A DNA stretch of 34,477 bases from assembly GCA_036307445.1 (NCBI GenBank), contig JAXJXP010000044.1:1-34477 (forward strand), read 5' to 3'. Origin of the DNA: HGM11525 sp036307445 (lineage in GTDB: Bacteria; Bacillota; Clostridia; UBA1381). A program made the position numbers and the translations under genes. The notes under the pieces are model-generated. The model was not told the origin of the DNA. It searched no databases and was given only the letters and a program-made list of their open reading frames with translations. Shown here piece after piece: positions 8,492 through 16,846 of the stretch; position 1 is the stretch's first letter; every line of letters begins with the position of its first letter.

Positions 8492-9322
8492 TTATAGCTT
8501 AATAGTTTCTCCTGCAGGAACCTTATATATCTTACCCAGAACAGAGAACCATACTTCTGTACAGGTAGGATTGTATGCAGTTGTCCTTGCTACATTAAAA
8601 CGAAGCTGATTAACAGCCTGCATATAGTCATATATCTCAATGTTGGTTGCATACCATATATCATCTCTGCCACCGATATACTTGCAGAATTTTTCTATTC
8701 TGTCCCAGTTGTTGTCATTATCAAATTCGTAGGAATGTCCCCACAGATAAAACATATTTACCGTATCGTTATATCTTGTTTTATAATCGTGCTCAACAAA
8801 CTGTTCTGCAAGTTCAAAAAGTCTGGGATGATTATGATGACAGGTGGGATGCAGTTCAAGCCAGTTTGACGGTAAACCAAAACCCTCCGTCGACTTTACA
8901 GTTCTTGAATAAGCAATTTTGCAGGCTTTAAGACATTCAAGAACAGTATCATTATATGTACCAAACGGATATGCCATTCCCCTCACATCTGTGTCAAACA
9001 TACGCTCAAGCTCTCTGCGGTCGCTCATTACCTCATCGGTAATAAGGTCTGACGGCAGGTCTTCAAGATGAGAATGGATATAACCGTGAACGGCAACCTC
9101 ATGCCCTGAGTTCTTGTACATTTCAAGTGCCTGTTTTTTACTTACTCTGCCTTTACCGTCAGTTATATCTTTCTCCGAAAATAGACCTGCACTTATGTTA
9201 AATGTACCCTTTATTCCGTATTTGTCCATAATGTCTATAAGACGCTTATCTTCTGCTCTTCCATCATCATAGCTAAGTGTAACAGCCTTGCACTTTCCTT
9301 TGGGAAATCTCTTGATAATAAT
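8492..9322 (-). CDS. Polysaccharide deacetylase (NodB/CE4), probable ATT start
   Basis: A 276-aa carbohydrate esterase 4 enzyme, expected to remove N- or O-acetyl groups from a polysaccharide or peptidoglycan. The catalytic motif TLSYDDG, the metal motif HGYIH (HxxxH), RGMAYPFGTY and a late LWGHSYEF are present. The first in-frame ATG is at 9229, but a protein starting there would lose TLSYDDG. Upstream of that motif the frame has no ATG, GTG, TTG or CTG before a TAA at 9338-9340. A good GGAG sits 9 nt before an ATT (9320-9322), giving (M)IIKRFPKGKCKAVTLSYDDG, which has the N-terminal layout usual for this family. I therefore place the start at ATT. No signal peptide is seen. It lies between whiA and dnaE. 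Confidence 0.8.
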   Translation of the reverse strand: MIIKRFPKGKCKAVTLSYDDGRAEDKRLIDIMDKYGIKGTFNISAGLFSEKDITDGKGRVSKKQALEMYKNSGHEVAVHGYIHSHLEDLPSDLITDEVMSDRRELERMFDTDVRGMAYPFGTYNDTVLECLKACKIAYSRTVKSTEGFGLPSNWLELHPTCHHNHPRLFELAEQFVEHDYKTRYNDTVNMFYLWGHSYEFDNDNNWDRIEKFCKYIGGRDDIWYATNIEIYDYMQAVNQLRFNVARTTAYNPTCTEVWFSVLGKIYKVPAGETIKL

Positions 9323-9343
9323 AAAAATCGTCTCCTTTTATCC

Positions 9344-10231
9344 TCATTGTAGCTCGGATGCTATTTCAATCAATCTTTTAAGCCTGTGGTTGACACCCGA
9401 TTTACCAAGCGGCGGATTCAGCCTTTCACCAAGCTCCTTGATACTGTCATCGGGATATGCACGTCTTATTTCCGCCATTTCCCTCAAAACGTCCGAAAGA
9501 GAGCCAAGCCCTACCTTTTTTTCAATAACCGCAATTGCATGCAAATGCTCCGATGCCGCCTTGCCCTGCTTTTTCATATTCGCATTATCGCAATTAACCT
9601 GACGGTTTACATCATTTCTGATTTCCTTTTCGACGGATATGTTATAAAGCTCCAACGCCGCATAACCTGCACCAATTAGTCCAAGCACCGCCGCAATTGA
9701 TTCGTAGTCCTTTACATATACTACATATCTGCCCTTTCGTGAAGTTAGCTTTGCATTGATACCCTCTTCTTCAAGAACCGACAGCACATCTAAGGCATAT
9801 TCCTTTCTCTTTGTGTCAAACTCAAGGTGATAGCTCTTTTTGGGGTCATTAACCGAACCTCCGCCCAAAAATGCTCCGGAAAGAAATGCCCTCTTGCAAC
9901 AGGCAAACGGCAGCAAGCTTTCTGCGCTCTGGTCAGCCATCAGCTCGGCACACAGCAAATCCTGTTCGTTATTTTTGAGCCTGCTTTTATAAAGCTTGGA
10001 CTGTTTGTTATAATCATACTCCGCTTCAATGCCGAAGCAGTCATAAATCAGTTCTGCGGCATAATCGGCAATTCTTTTATTCTCAGTAGAGATAACCGCA
10101 TCACCTGCGCTAAAGCTTGCCGCAAAACGCATAATTCCGGCAAGTCTTGCCGCCGAGCAAAAATCACATTCACTCTTTTGCTCGGTTAATCTATCCTTTA
10201 TCTCTCCCGAAAAAGACATCTTCTTATCCAT
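9344..10231 (-). CDS. whiA: DNA-binding protein WhiA
   Basis: A 295-aa protein of the WhiA family, which joins a degenerate LAGLIDADG homing-endonuclease fold to a C-terminal helix-turn-helix and affects cell division and chromosome segregation in Gram-positives. The start MSFSGEIKDRL, the CDFCSAARLAGIMRF segment, RAFLSGAFLGGGSVNDP and the C-terminal SIKELGERLNPPLGKSGVNHRLKRL (the HTH) are all characteristic. It begins 3 bp after rapZ, so the two are translationally close. The stop overlaps an ATGA. The yvcK gene that normally separates rapZ and whiA is missing. Confidence 0.95.
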   Translation of the reverse strand: MDKKMSFSGEIKDRLTEQKSECDFCSAARLAGIMRFAASFSAGDAVISTENKRIADYAAELIYDCFGIEAEYDYNKQSKLYKSRLKNNEQDLLCAELMADQSAESLLPFACCKRAFLSGAFLGGGSVNDPKKSYHLEFDTKRKEYALDVLSVLEEEGINAKLTSRKGRYVVYVKDYESIAAVLGLIGAGYAALELYNISVEKEIRNDVNRQVNCDNANMKKQGKAASEHLHAIAVIEKKVGLGSLSDVLREMAEIRRAYPDDSIKELGERLNPPLGKSGVNHRLKRLIEIASELQ

Positions 10232-10234
10232 TAT

Positions 10235-11092
10235 TTAACGTCCTTTTTCTATATCACGATATATCATATTAACAGCATATCCCTCACTCTTAAGCTTTTC
10301 TCCAAGCTTATTGGCAAAGGTTACACTCCTGTGCTTACCGCCCGTACATCCTAATGCAATAGTTGTACTTGCCTTTCCTTCTTCTATATAAAGCGGCATA
10401 AGCATTGTAACCATATCCTCAAGTTTCGCAAGAAATTCCACCGATTTTAAATTAGACAGAACATAGTCCTGTACTTCCTTATCGTTTCCTGTTTTTTTCT
10501 TTAATTCATCCACATAAAACGGGTTCGGAAAGCATCTTACATCAAACACAAGGTCTGCATCGGCAGGCATACCATACTTAAATCCAAAGGCAACTACATT
10601 TATTGCCATCTCAGGTGCATCGCTGTCCAAGAAAATCTCACTCAACCGCGCATAAAGCCCGTTCACCGACAAATCAGACGTATCAATCACCACATCTGCC
10701 GCATAATACAGTCTTTCAAGCATCTGTCTTTCACTTTGTATACTGCTCAAAAGTCCGTTCTCATCCTTTATAGGATGGGTACGTCTTGTTTCCTTATACC
10801 TCTTTACAAGCACCTCGTCGCTTGCCTGCATAAAAAGCAGCTTGTACTTATATCCACTCTCCTTGATGATGGTAAGGTTATCAAGAAGCTCGTTTATCAT
10901 ATCACCAACTCTTGTGTCAATCACAAAAGCCACCTTTTCGTACTTTACATTTACCGATACAAACATTTCAGCGAACTGCGGAATAAGTGCAGGCGGAAGA
11001 TTATCAATGCAGAAATAGCCCATATCCTCAAGGTATCTTACCACCTGAGTTTTACCCGAGCCGGAAAGTCCGGTTACAACCGTAAACTGCAT
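10235..11092 (-). CDS. rapZ: RapZ/YvcJ family nucleotide-binding protein
   Basis: A 285-aa P-loop protein. The Walker A motif GLSGSGKT lies at residues 8-15 and is followed by the typical YLEDMGYFCIDNLPPALIPQF. The C-terminal domain has AFGFKYGMPADADLVFDVRCFPNPFY and IALGCTGGKHRSVTFANKLGE. In E. coli RapZ is an RNase adaptor controlling amino-sugar synthesis; in Bacillus YvcJ binds nucleotides and influences competence. Which role applies here is unknown. It sits between murB and whiA in a conserved wall and division cluster. Confidence 0.94.
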   Translation of the reverse strand: MQFTVVTGLSGSGKTQVVRYLEDMGYFCIDNLPPALIPQFAEMFVSVNVKYEKVAFVIDTRVGDMINELLDNLTIIKESGYKYKLLFMQASDEVLVKRYKETRRTHPIKDENGLLSSIQSERQMLERLYYAADVVIDTSDLSVNGLYARLSEIFLDSDAPEMAINVVAFGFKYGMPADADLVFDVRCFPNPFYVDELKKKTGNDKEVQDYVLSNLKSVEFLAKLEDMVTMLMPLYIEEGKASTTIALGCTGGKHRSVTFANKLGEKLKSEGYAVNMIYRDIEKGR

Positions 11093-11113
11093 ATTATCTC
11101 CCCCTCTTATCCC

Positions 11114-11992
11114 TTACTTTTCGCCTATTATCTTAACCTCCGGTTCAAGCATAACGCCGGACCTTTGGTAAACAGCTTCCCTTACAAACTCAATAAGCTC
11201 AATTATCTCAGCAGCAGTTGCTCCGCCCCTATTTATTATAAAGCCTGCGTGCTTTTCGGAAACCTCTGCCCGTCCTATTCTCTTTCCTTTAAGCCCTGCC
11301 TGTTCTATCAAAGCGCCTGCAAAATATCCCTCCGGTCTTTTAAAGGTACTTCCTGCTGACGCAAATTCAAGCGGCTGCTTAGTAATTCTGCGGCATTTAA
11401 AATCATTTATTTTGGCAAGAATTTCTTCTCTCTCGCCCTTATTAAGCTTAAGCTTTACTGATGTTATAATACCGCCAAGACTCATAAAAATACTCTTTCT
11501 GTACGAAAGCTCCATTTCCTCACCGTTGATGGTTTTTATTTCGCCATCTTTTAAATACTCAGCACTATGAATAACATCCTTTATTTCACCGCCGTATGCC
11601 CCTGCATTCATATATAAGCCACCACCTATTGAGCCGGGTATTCCCTGACCAAACTCAAACCCTGCAAGCTCTGCATTTAGTGCAGACATCGCAATCTGCG
11701 ACATAAGCGCGCCACTATCGGCGGTTATATATTCTCCACTTATTTCTATATTGGAAAAACCTTTCCCCAATTTAATTACAAGACCCCTTATACCGCCGTC
11801 AAGAACAAGCATATTGGAGCCATTACCAATAACTGTTACAGGAATATCCTCATACTTTGCCGTTGCCAGCACCGCTTTTAAGCTTTCTGTATCGCAAGGC
11901 TCATAAAACAAATCCGCCGTACCGCCTGCTCGAAAGGTTGTGTGCAAGCTCATAGGCTCGTTATATCTGATACCATCAAACTTACTGAGCAT
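11114..11992 (-). CDS. murB: UDP-N-acetylenolpyruvoylglucosamine reductase
   Basis: A 292-aa FAD enzyme that reduces UDP-GlcNAc-enolpyruvate to UDP-MurNAc in peptidoglycan synthesis. Visible are HTTFRAGGTADLFYEP, VTVIGNGSNMLVLDGGIRGLVI (FAD binding), EFGQGIPGSIGGGLYMNAGAYGGE, SYRKSIF, ASAGSTFKRPEG (catalytic Ser) and a terminal LEPEVKIIG (catalytic Glu). It is the short type-II form. The frame is open to 12040, overlapping the previous gene. I chose the ATG at 11992 because GGAG lies 10 nt before it and it falls 16 bp after the PHP gene's stop. murA, the preceding step of the pathway, lies at 14278. Confidence 0.95.
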   Translation of the reverse strand: MLSKFDGIRYNEPMSLHTTFRAGGTADLFYEPCDTESLKAVLATAKYEDIPVTVIGNGSNMLVLDGGIRGLVIKLGKGFSNIEISGEYITADSGALMSQIAMSALNAELAGFEFGQGIPGSIGGGLYMNAGAYGGEIKDVIHSAEYLKDGEIKTINGEEMELSYRKSIFMSLGGIITSVKLKLNKGEREEILAKINDFKCRRITKQPLEFASAGSTFKRPEGYFAGALIEQAGLKGKRIGRAEVSEKHAGFIINRGGATAAEIIELIEFVREAVYQRSGVMLEPEVKIIGEK

Positions 11993-12008
11993 CTTCTTAA
12001 AACTCCAT

Positions 12009-12719
12009 TCAAAATTTCTTTCTCGGTGCCATAAATGCATTTAACGCCTCAAAGCTGCGGTTTGCTATAAGCTCCTCAGGGAAATCAATCTCTTTAAGCA
12101 TTTCAACAGCCGCATCTACTCTGCCCACCATATCGCAGTAGTGTGCATCTGAATTGACACAAATATGTGTCCCGAGCTTCTTGCAGGTCATAGCAATTTC
12201 TCTACAATTCGGGATATTTGCCTTTCTAATCTTAAATGTATTTGCGTTTATTTCTATCATTTTACCAAGCTCACCGGCACGCTTTATAACCGTTTCATAA
12301 TCATATTTCCAGTCAGGCGAGCCGCTGTGTCCTATAATATCAATATACGGATTTTCCACCACATTAAGATATGTCTTAGTATGGTCTAACCCATCAAATC
12401 CCTGATGAACGGGACGGTGAATACTTGCAATCACTATATCAAGCTTAGCCATAACCTCTTCAGGCATATCTATTGTGCCATCTAAATCAATTATATTAAC
12501 CTCCGCACCCTTTAACACCCTTACGCCGTGAATTTCTTTCGGAAGAACGCCAATGTTTACAAAGTGCCAGATGTGAGGAGCATCTCCTACTCCAAAATGA
12601 TTGGTCATAGCGATAGCCTCAAGCCCCTTTTGCTTTGCAATAAAGGCATTTTCCGTAACAGTGGAATATGCGTGTTGTGTTGCTGTCGTGTGAGTGTGTA
12701 AATCGGTAAGTATATCCAT
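12009..12719 (-). CDS. PHP-domain phosphoesterase, YcdX type
   Basis: A 236-aa PHP-domain protein. The N-terminal DLHTHTTAT, the AMTNHFG and EVNII metal-ligand strands, ASIHRPVH, DIIGHSGSPDW and VNSDAH supply the usual trinuclear metal ligands. YcdX-like proteins hydrolyse phosphate esters; the physiological substrate is unknown. The gene lies between hprK and murB, 15 bp after hprK, a common clostridial arrangement. Length is normal for the family. Confidence 0.88.
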   Translation of the reverse strand: MDILTDLHTHTTATQHAYSTVTENAFIAKQKGLEAIAMTNHFGVGDAPHIWHFVNIGVLPKEIHGVRVLKGAEVNIIDLDGTIDMPEEVMAKLDIVIASIHRPVHQGFDGLDHTKTYLNVVENPYIDIIGHSGSPDWKYDYETVIKRAGELGKMIEINANTFKIRKANIPNCREIAMTCKKLGTHICVNSDAHYCDMVGRVDAAVEMLKEIDFPEELIANRSFEALNAFMAPRKKF

Positions 12720-12734
12720 TTTCCCTCTTGTCCT

Positions 12735-13676
12735 TTATTCCATATTCTTTTGCATTTCACGCATCAGGCGGTTATTAAGCTCAACTGCAGCATTGTAGCC
12801 CATTCTCTTCTGACGGTTGTTCATAGCAGCAACCTCGATAATGATGGCAAGGTTTCGTCCGGGTCTTACAGGAACGGTAAGGCTTGGAACATTTATACCC
12901 ATAATATTAGTGTACTCATCAATCATACCAAGGCGGTCATACTGCTTACCTTCAACCCAATGCTCAAGGTGAATTATCATATCTATACTTTCGGTATCCT
13001 TAACGGCACCCATACCGAAAATTTCCTTAACATCTATAATCCCTATGCCTCGAAGCTCTACAAAATGCCTTATAATATCAGGAGCAGAGCCTACAAGAGT
13101 TTTTGACGATACTCTCTTTATCTCAACAGCATCGTCCGCGACAAGACGGTGTCCTCTCTTTAAAAGCTCTATCGCATTCTCGCTTTTGCCGACTCCTGAC
13201 TCACCAAGTATTAAAATACCCTCACCGTAAACCTCGACCAGAACACCGTGTCTTGTCTTTCTCGGTGCAATCTGAACATTAAGATAGCTAATTAAAGCAC
13301 TTATAAATGCAGAGGTTGTTTCTTCGGTACGGATTAATGTTACGTCATATTCCTCTGCAAGCTCGGTCATTTCGGGCGAAACCTGCATACCTCTCGTGAT
13401 AACAAGACATGGGATTCCCTTGCTGAACAAAGGCTCTAAAAGTGCCTTTCTCTTGTCTTTAGGAAACTGCTCAAGGTAGGTAAGCTCAACCTTACCCATA
13501 ACCTGAATTCTGTTCGGGTCAAAGTAATCAAAGTAGCCTACTATCTGCAACGCAGGACGGTTTACGTCCGCTGTCGAAATAAGAACATTATCAATTTTCT
13601 TTGCCTCATAAAGCTTTTCACAGGAAAATTCTTCTATAACCTTATTAAGCGGTATTGTGAAAACGGTATCACTCAT
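12735..13676 (-). CDS. hprK: HPr kinase/phosphorylase
   Basis: A 313-aa bifunctional enzyme that phosphorylates HPr on Ser46 in response to glycolytic intermediates and removes the phosphate when phosphate is high, controlling carbon catabolite repression. The Walker A motif GESGVGKS is at residues 158-165, followed by ELLKRGHRLVADDAVEIKR. The family signature LRGIGIIDVKEIFGMGAV and the C-terminal RPGRNLAIIIEVAAMNNR are present. The frame is open to 13742. I chose the ATG at 13676 because AGGACGGGG precedes it at good spacing and the protein then starts at the N-terminal domain. No HPr gene (ptsH) is in the window. Confidence 0.96.
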   Translation of the reverse strand: MSDTVFTIPLNKVIEEFSCEKLYEAKKIDNVLISTADVNRPALQIVGYFDYFDPNRIQVMGKVELTYLEQFPKDKRKALLEPLFSKGIPCLVITRGMQVSPEMTELAEEYDVTLIRTEETTSAFISALISYLNVQIAPRKTRHGVLVEVYGEGILILGESGVGKSENAIELLKRGHRLVADDAVEIKRVSSKTLVGSAPDIIRHFVELRGIGIIDVKEIFGMGAVKDTESIDMIIHLEHWVEGKQYDRLGMIDEYTNIMGINVPSLTVPVRPGRNLAIIIEVAAMNNRQKRMGYNAAVELNNRLMREMQKNME

Positions 13677-13733
13677 CTTAAGAACCCCGTCCTTTCGTTT
13701 ATCTTCCGTAGATATTTTATTACATACATATTT

Positions 13734-13762
13734 ATTATACAATATTTTCTTCCTCTTTTAAA
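13734..13762 (-). promoter_or_regulatory. Candidate sigma-A promoter for hprK
   Basis: On the minus strand TTTAAA (13757-13762) and a consensus TATAAT (13734-13739) are 17 bp apart. The -35 is weak (4 of 6). It lies back to back with the rpmB promoter and would serve the whole hprK-dnaE block. Confidence 0.55.
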
Positions 13763-13821
13763 TAGTAAAACGAAAAAAAATTAAAATTTATTCGTTTTTT
13801 TAATTTTTTTAAGAAAAAGTA

Positions 13822-13850
13822 TTGCAATTTCCAAATTCTTGTGGTAGAAT
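13822..13850 (+). promoter_or_regulatory. Sigma-A promoter for rpmB
   Basis: TTGCAA (13822-13827) and TAGAAT (13845-13850) with a 17-bp spacer, about 38 bp before the rpmB ribosome binding site and preceded by an A/T tract. Confidence 0.75.
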
Positions 13851-13895
13851 AGTTTGTGTTTTGAGAGTTTGATTGATTATAGGAGGTGTTTTGAC

Positions 13896-14084
13896 ATGGC
13901 AAAGTGTGAAGTTTGCGGTAAGGGAGTTGCCTTTGGTATAAAGGTCAGCCATTCACACAGACGTTCAAACAGAATGTGGAAGCCCAACATCCGTAAGGTA
14001 AAGGCCGTTGTTAACGGTACACCCAAGACGGTTTGCGTTTGCACTCGCTGCCTGCGCTCAGGAAAGGTAACACGCGCAGTCTGA
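13896..14084 (+). CDS. rpmB: 50S ribosomal protein L28 (zinc-binding form)
   Basis: A 62-aa large-subunit ribosomal protein. It begins MAKCEVCGKGVAFG, has the basic SHSHRRSNRMWKPNIRKV core, and ends CTRCLRSGKVTRAV. The CxxC pair near the N-terminus and the CxxC pair near the C-terminus mark the zinc-ribbon form that many Firmicutes use under zinc sufficiency. A strong AGGAGGTG lies 8 nt before the ATG. The frame extends 14 codons upstream, but only this ATG has a ribosome site. It is monocistronic: own promoter upstream, terminator just downstream. Confidence 0.96.
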   Translation: MAKCEVCGKGVAFGIKVSHSHRRSNRMWKPNIRKVKAVVNGTPKTVCVCTRCLRSGKVTRAV

Positions 14085-14105
14085 TTTTGAGACGTAGTTG
14101 AACAT

Positions 14106-14134
14106 AACTGTTGCTTTTTGGCAACAGTTTTTTT
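14106..14134 (+). terminator. Intrinsic terminator of rpmB
   Basis: A perfect 9-bp stem (AACTGTTGC with GCAACAGTT, 6-nt loop) followed by a T run, 21 bp after the rpmB stop. Confidence 0.88.
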
Positions 14135-14180
14135 CATTTTAGAAAAAATTAAGAATATTTACAAAATTTCAATTTTTTCT

Positions 14181-14209
14181 TTGCATTTTCACCAGATATA
14201 TGTTATCAT
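14181..14209 (+). promoter_or_regulatory. Candidate sigma-A promoter for murA
   Basis: TTGCAT (14181-14186) and TATCAT (14204-14209) with a 17-bp spacer, upstream of an AGGAGAGG ribosome site. A TATAAT at 14211 is also present but lies too far from this -35. Confidence 0.6.
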
Positions 14210-14277
14210 ATATAATGTAAAATATTATTAATGCGCGATTAAGTTATTTATATAATCATCTTTTAGGAGAGGATACA

Positions 14278-15552
14278 GTGGAAAAGCTTGTTATTAAGGG
14301 TGGAGCGAAGCTTCAGGGAGAAGTAACCATCAGCGGTGCAAAAAATGCGGCGGTTGCCATTATTCCCGCTTGTTTGCTTATAAACGGTCTTTGCAGACTC
14401 GAAAACCTTCCAAATATAAAGGATGTAAATCTTTATCTTGAAATATTGAAAAATATGGGGGCAAAGGTTGAGTACATAAACGATAATACAGTTGATATCG
14501 ACTGTACAAATGTCGACTCCTTCACTCCCGATGGTCCTATGACAATGAAGATGCGCGGGTCTATGTATCTGGTGGGCGCACTTTTGGGCAGATGTAAAAA
14601 GTGCCTTATCCCGCCGCCCGGCGGTTGTGATTTTGGTACAAGACCGATTGACCAGCATATTAAGGGCTTTGTTGCCTTAGGTGCAACCGTAAAAACTGAA
14701 TACGGTATGATTGATGCTTCTGCCGAGGAGCTTATAGGCTCCAATGTCTATTTTGACGTAACATCAGTAGGCGCTACCATCAATATTATCCTTGCCGCAA
14801 CGTTGGCAAAGGGTGTAACCATAATAGAAAATGCAGCCAAAGAACCACATATAGTCGATTTAGCAAACTTCTTAAACGCAATGGGCGCAAAAATCAGAGG
14901 TGCAGGCACAGATACAATCAAGATTACAGGTGTATCATCGCTTCACGGCGGAATGTACCCTATTATCCCCGACCAGATTGAAGCAGGTACATTTATGATT
15001 GCAGCTGCTGCTACCCGTGGCGATGTTCTTATAAAGAATATTATCCCGAGGCATCTTGAGCCTATAAGTGCAAAGCTTATCGAGGCAGGTACAGTTGTTG
15101 AAGAATTTGATGACAGTGTTAGGGTTTATGTTCCTGAAAATACTACTTTCAAAAACATCAACTTTATTGCACTTCCTTACCCCGGATACCCTACCGATAT
15201 GCAGCCTCAGCTTGTAACCTTCCTTTCCACAGTAGGCGGGACAAGCTCTGCACGCGAGGGTGTATGGGACGACCGATTCCGTTATGTAGGCGAGCTTACC
15301 CGTATGGGTGCAAATATTCGTGTTGAAGGCAAGCTTGCCATAATAAACGGAGTTCCTAAACTGATGGGAGCACAGGTACGTTCTACCGACCTTCGTGGCG
15401 GTGCTGCACTCATAATTGCAGGCCTTATGGCAGACGGCACAACAGTAATCAGCGATATATACCACATTGACCGCGGCTACGAGAATTTCGAGCAGAAGTT
15501 CATCAATCTCGGCGGCGATATTAAACGTATAACAGTTGTGGAGGAGCAGTGA
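14278..15552 (+). CDS. murA: UDP-N-acetylglucosamine 1-carboxyvinyltransferase
   Basis: A 424-aa enzyme that transfers enolpyruvate from PEP to UDP-GlcNAc, the first committed step of peptidoglycan synthesis and the target of fosfomycin. It begins MEKLVIKGGAKLQGEVTISG (start codon GTG, with AGGAGAGG upstream). The catalytic Cys is present at residue 117 in PPPGGCDFGTRPIDQH, so a fosfomycin-sensitive active site is expected. Later motifs are IPDQIEAGTFMIAAAATRG, GYPTDMQPQ and TDLRGGAALIIAGLMADG. It is followed with 1 bp between by the YycJ-like gene, then rlmH, as one transcript. Confidence 0.96.
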   Translation: MEKLVIKGGAKLQGEVTISGAKNAAVAIIPACLLINGLCRLENLPNIKDVNLYLEILKNMGAKVEYINDNTVDIDCTNVDSFTPDGPMTMKMRGSMYLVGALLGRCKKCLIPPPGGCDFGTRPIDQHIKGFVALGATVKTEYGMIDASAEELIGSNVYFDVTSVGATINIILAATLAKGVTIIENAAKEPHIVDLANFLNAMGAKIRGAGTDTIKITGVSSLHGGMYPIIPDQIEAGTFMIAAAATRGDVLIKNIIPRHLEPISAKLIEAGTVVEEFDDSVRVYVPENTTFKNINFIALPYPGYPTDMQPQLVTFLSTVGGTSSAREGVWDDRFRYVGELTRMGANIRVEGKLAIINGVPKLMGAQVRSTDLRGGAALIIAGLMADGTTVISDIYHIDRGYENFEQKFINLGGDIKRITVVEEQ

Positions 15553-15553
15553 T

Positions 15554-16321
15554 ATGCTTCGTTCACTTATAAGCGGTAGTACAGGTAACTGCTCGCTTGT
15601 TACCTACAAGGATACAAATATTCTTGTAGATTGCGGAATGAGCGGAAAAAGGCTGGAGGAACTTTTGTCCGAGCTTGACCTTACAGGCTTTGACCTTGAT
15701 GCAATCGTGGTAACTCACGAGCATATCGACCACATAAGCGGTATCGGCGTTGTTTCAAGAAGATATAACCTGCCCGTTTATGCCACCGAGCAAACACATC
15801 TGGCTATGAATATCGGCAAAATCGCCGAAGAAAATATAAAGATAATCGAGCCTGACCGACCATTTGAAATCGGCAGAGTTATAGCAGATGCCTTTTCTAT
15901 TCCCCACGACGCAGCAGACCCTGTAGGATACAGATTTTACTGCGGAAAGGATAAGATGTCGGTTGCAACGGATATTGGCACTATGACAGATGAGCTGTTT
16001 GACAGTATTTCCGGCAGCAAGGCGGTAATTCTTGAAGCAAATCACGATATTGATATGCTTATCAAAGGCAGCTATCCTGAGCCTTTAAAAAGCCGTATTC
16101 TAAGTAATTTCGGGCATATGTCCAATGACCTTTCGGCAAAAACCGCTCTCTCGCTTGTTAACAGAGGCACAAAGCAGATTATGCTGTCTCACCTCTCCAA
16201 CGAGAATAACACTCCCGATTTGGCATACAGTTCAGTTGCAGAAAAGCTGGAAGAAGGCGGAGTAAAAAAGGGCGATGTTCAGCTTATTGTTGCCAACAGA
16301 TATGAGGTGAGCTCATTTTGA
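15554..16321 (+). CDS. YycJ/WalJ-like MBL-fold metallo-hydrolase
   Basis: A 255-aa metallo-beta-lactamase-fold protein. The zinc motif HxHxDH is THEHIDH (H55, H57, D59, H60). GSTGNC near the N-terminus and LSHLSNENNTP near the C-terminus are typical of YycJ, the exonuclease-like protein of the walKR region in Firmicutes. The chosen ATG follows the murA stop by 1 bp; the stop codon overlaps the rlmH start (TGATG). YycJ has been linked to DNA repair and wall homeostasis; the exact activity here is inferred from family only. No walKR genes are in the window. Confidence 0.88.
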   Translation: MLRSLISGSTGNCSLVTYKDTNILVDCGMSGKRLEELLSELDLTGFDLDAIVVTHEHIDHISGIGVVSRRYNLPVYATEQTHLAMNIGKIAEENIKIIEPDRPFEIGRVIADAFSIPHDAADPVGYRFYCGKDKMSVATDIGTMTDELFDSISGSKAVILEANHDIDMLIKGSYPEPLKSRILSNFGHMSNDLSAKTALSLVNRGTKQIMLSHLSNENNTPDLAYSSVAEKLEEGGVKKGDVQLIVANRYEVSSF

Positions 16322-16797
16322 TGAATTTGTCAATAGTTTGCGTAGGAAAGCTTAAGGAAAAATATTTAAAGGATGCTATAGACGAGTATAAAAAACGTCT
16401 TTCGAGGTTTTGTAAGCTTGATATAATAGAAATTCCCGATGAGAAAATACCAGATAACGCCTCACCTGCCGAAGAGAAAAAAATTCTTCAGCTTGAGGGC
16501 AAAAAGATACTCTCTGCAATCAAAGACGGTACACCGATAGTTGCTATGTGCGTTGAGGGAAAGCTCATTTCAAGCGAAGAGCTATCAGCGAGTGTAGAGA
16601 ATTTTGCAATGACGTCGGGGCGTGCCTGTTTTGTTATTGGCGGCTCATTGGGGCTTTCGGACGAGGTGAAATCAAAGGCTATCGCAAAAATCAGCTTTGG
16701 CAGAATCACTCTCCCCCATCAGCTTATGAGGGTAGTTCTTACCGAACAGCTTTACCGTGCATTTAAAATAGCAAATAATGAAGCCTATCACAAATAA
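16321..16797 (+). CDS. rlmH: 23S rRNA (pseudouridine1915-N3)-methyltransferase
   Basis: A 158-aa SPOUT-class methyltransferase that modifies pseudouridine 1915 in helix 69 of 23S rRNA. It begins MNLSIVCVGKLKEKYLKDA. The C-terminal knot region has FVIGGSLGLSDEVK and FGRITLPHQLMRVVLTEQLYRAFKI, ending NEAYHK, the highly conserved family tail. The ATG overlaps the upstream TGA, so the two are translationally coupled. A TTG 3 bp upstream is in frame but less likely. The antitoxin RNA promoter starts 15 bp after its stop, and no separate terminator is visible before it. Confidence 0.96.
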   Translation: MNLSIVCVGKLKEKYLKDAIDEYKKRLSRFCKLDIIEIPDEKIPDNASPAEEKKILQLEGKKILSAIKDGTPIVAMCVEGKLISSEELSASVENFAMTSGRACFVIGGSLGLSDEVKSKAIAKISFGRITLPHQLMRVVLTEQLYRAFKIANNEAYHK

Positions 16798-16811
16798 AGC
16801 AATAAAAAGTG

Positions 16812-16840
16812 TTGACAAAAGAGCAGTTAAAAGGTATAAT
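16812..16840 (+). promoter_or_regulatory. Perfect consensus promoter of the antitoxin RNA
   Basis: TTGACA (16812-16817), 17-bp spacer, TATAAT (16835-16840). It faces no convincing open reading frame; the predicted transcript starts near 16847 and meets a terminator about 90 nt later. Confidence 0.88.
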
Positions 16841-16846
16841 AAAAAC

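Noticed and set aside
9229..9231. ATG at 9229 as deacetylase start
   Set aside because: It would remove the catalytic TLSYDDG motif and has no ribosome site, while a good one lies before the upstream ATT.
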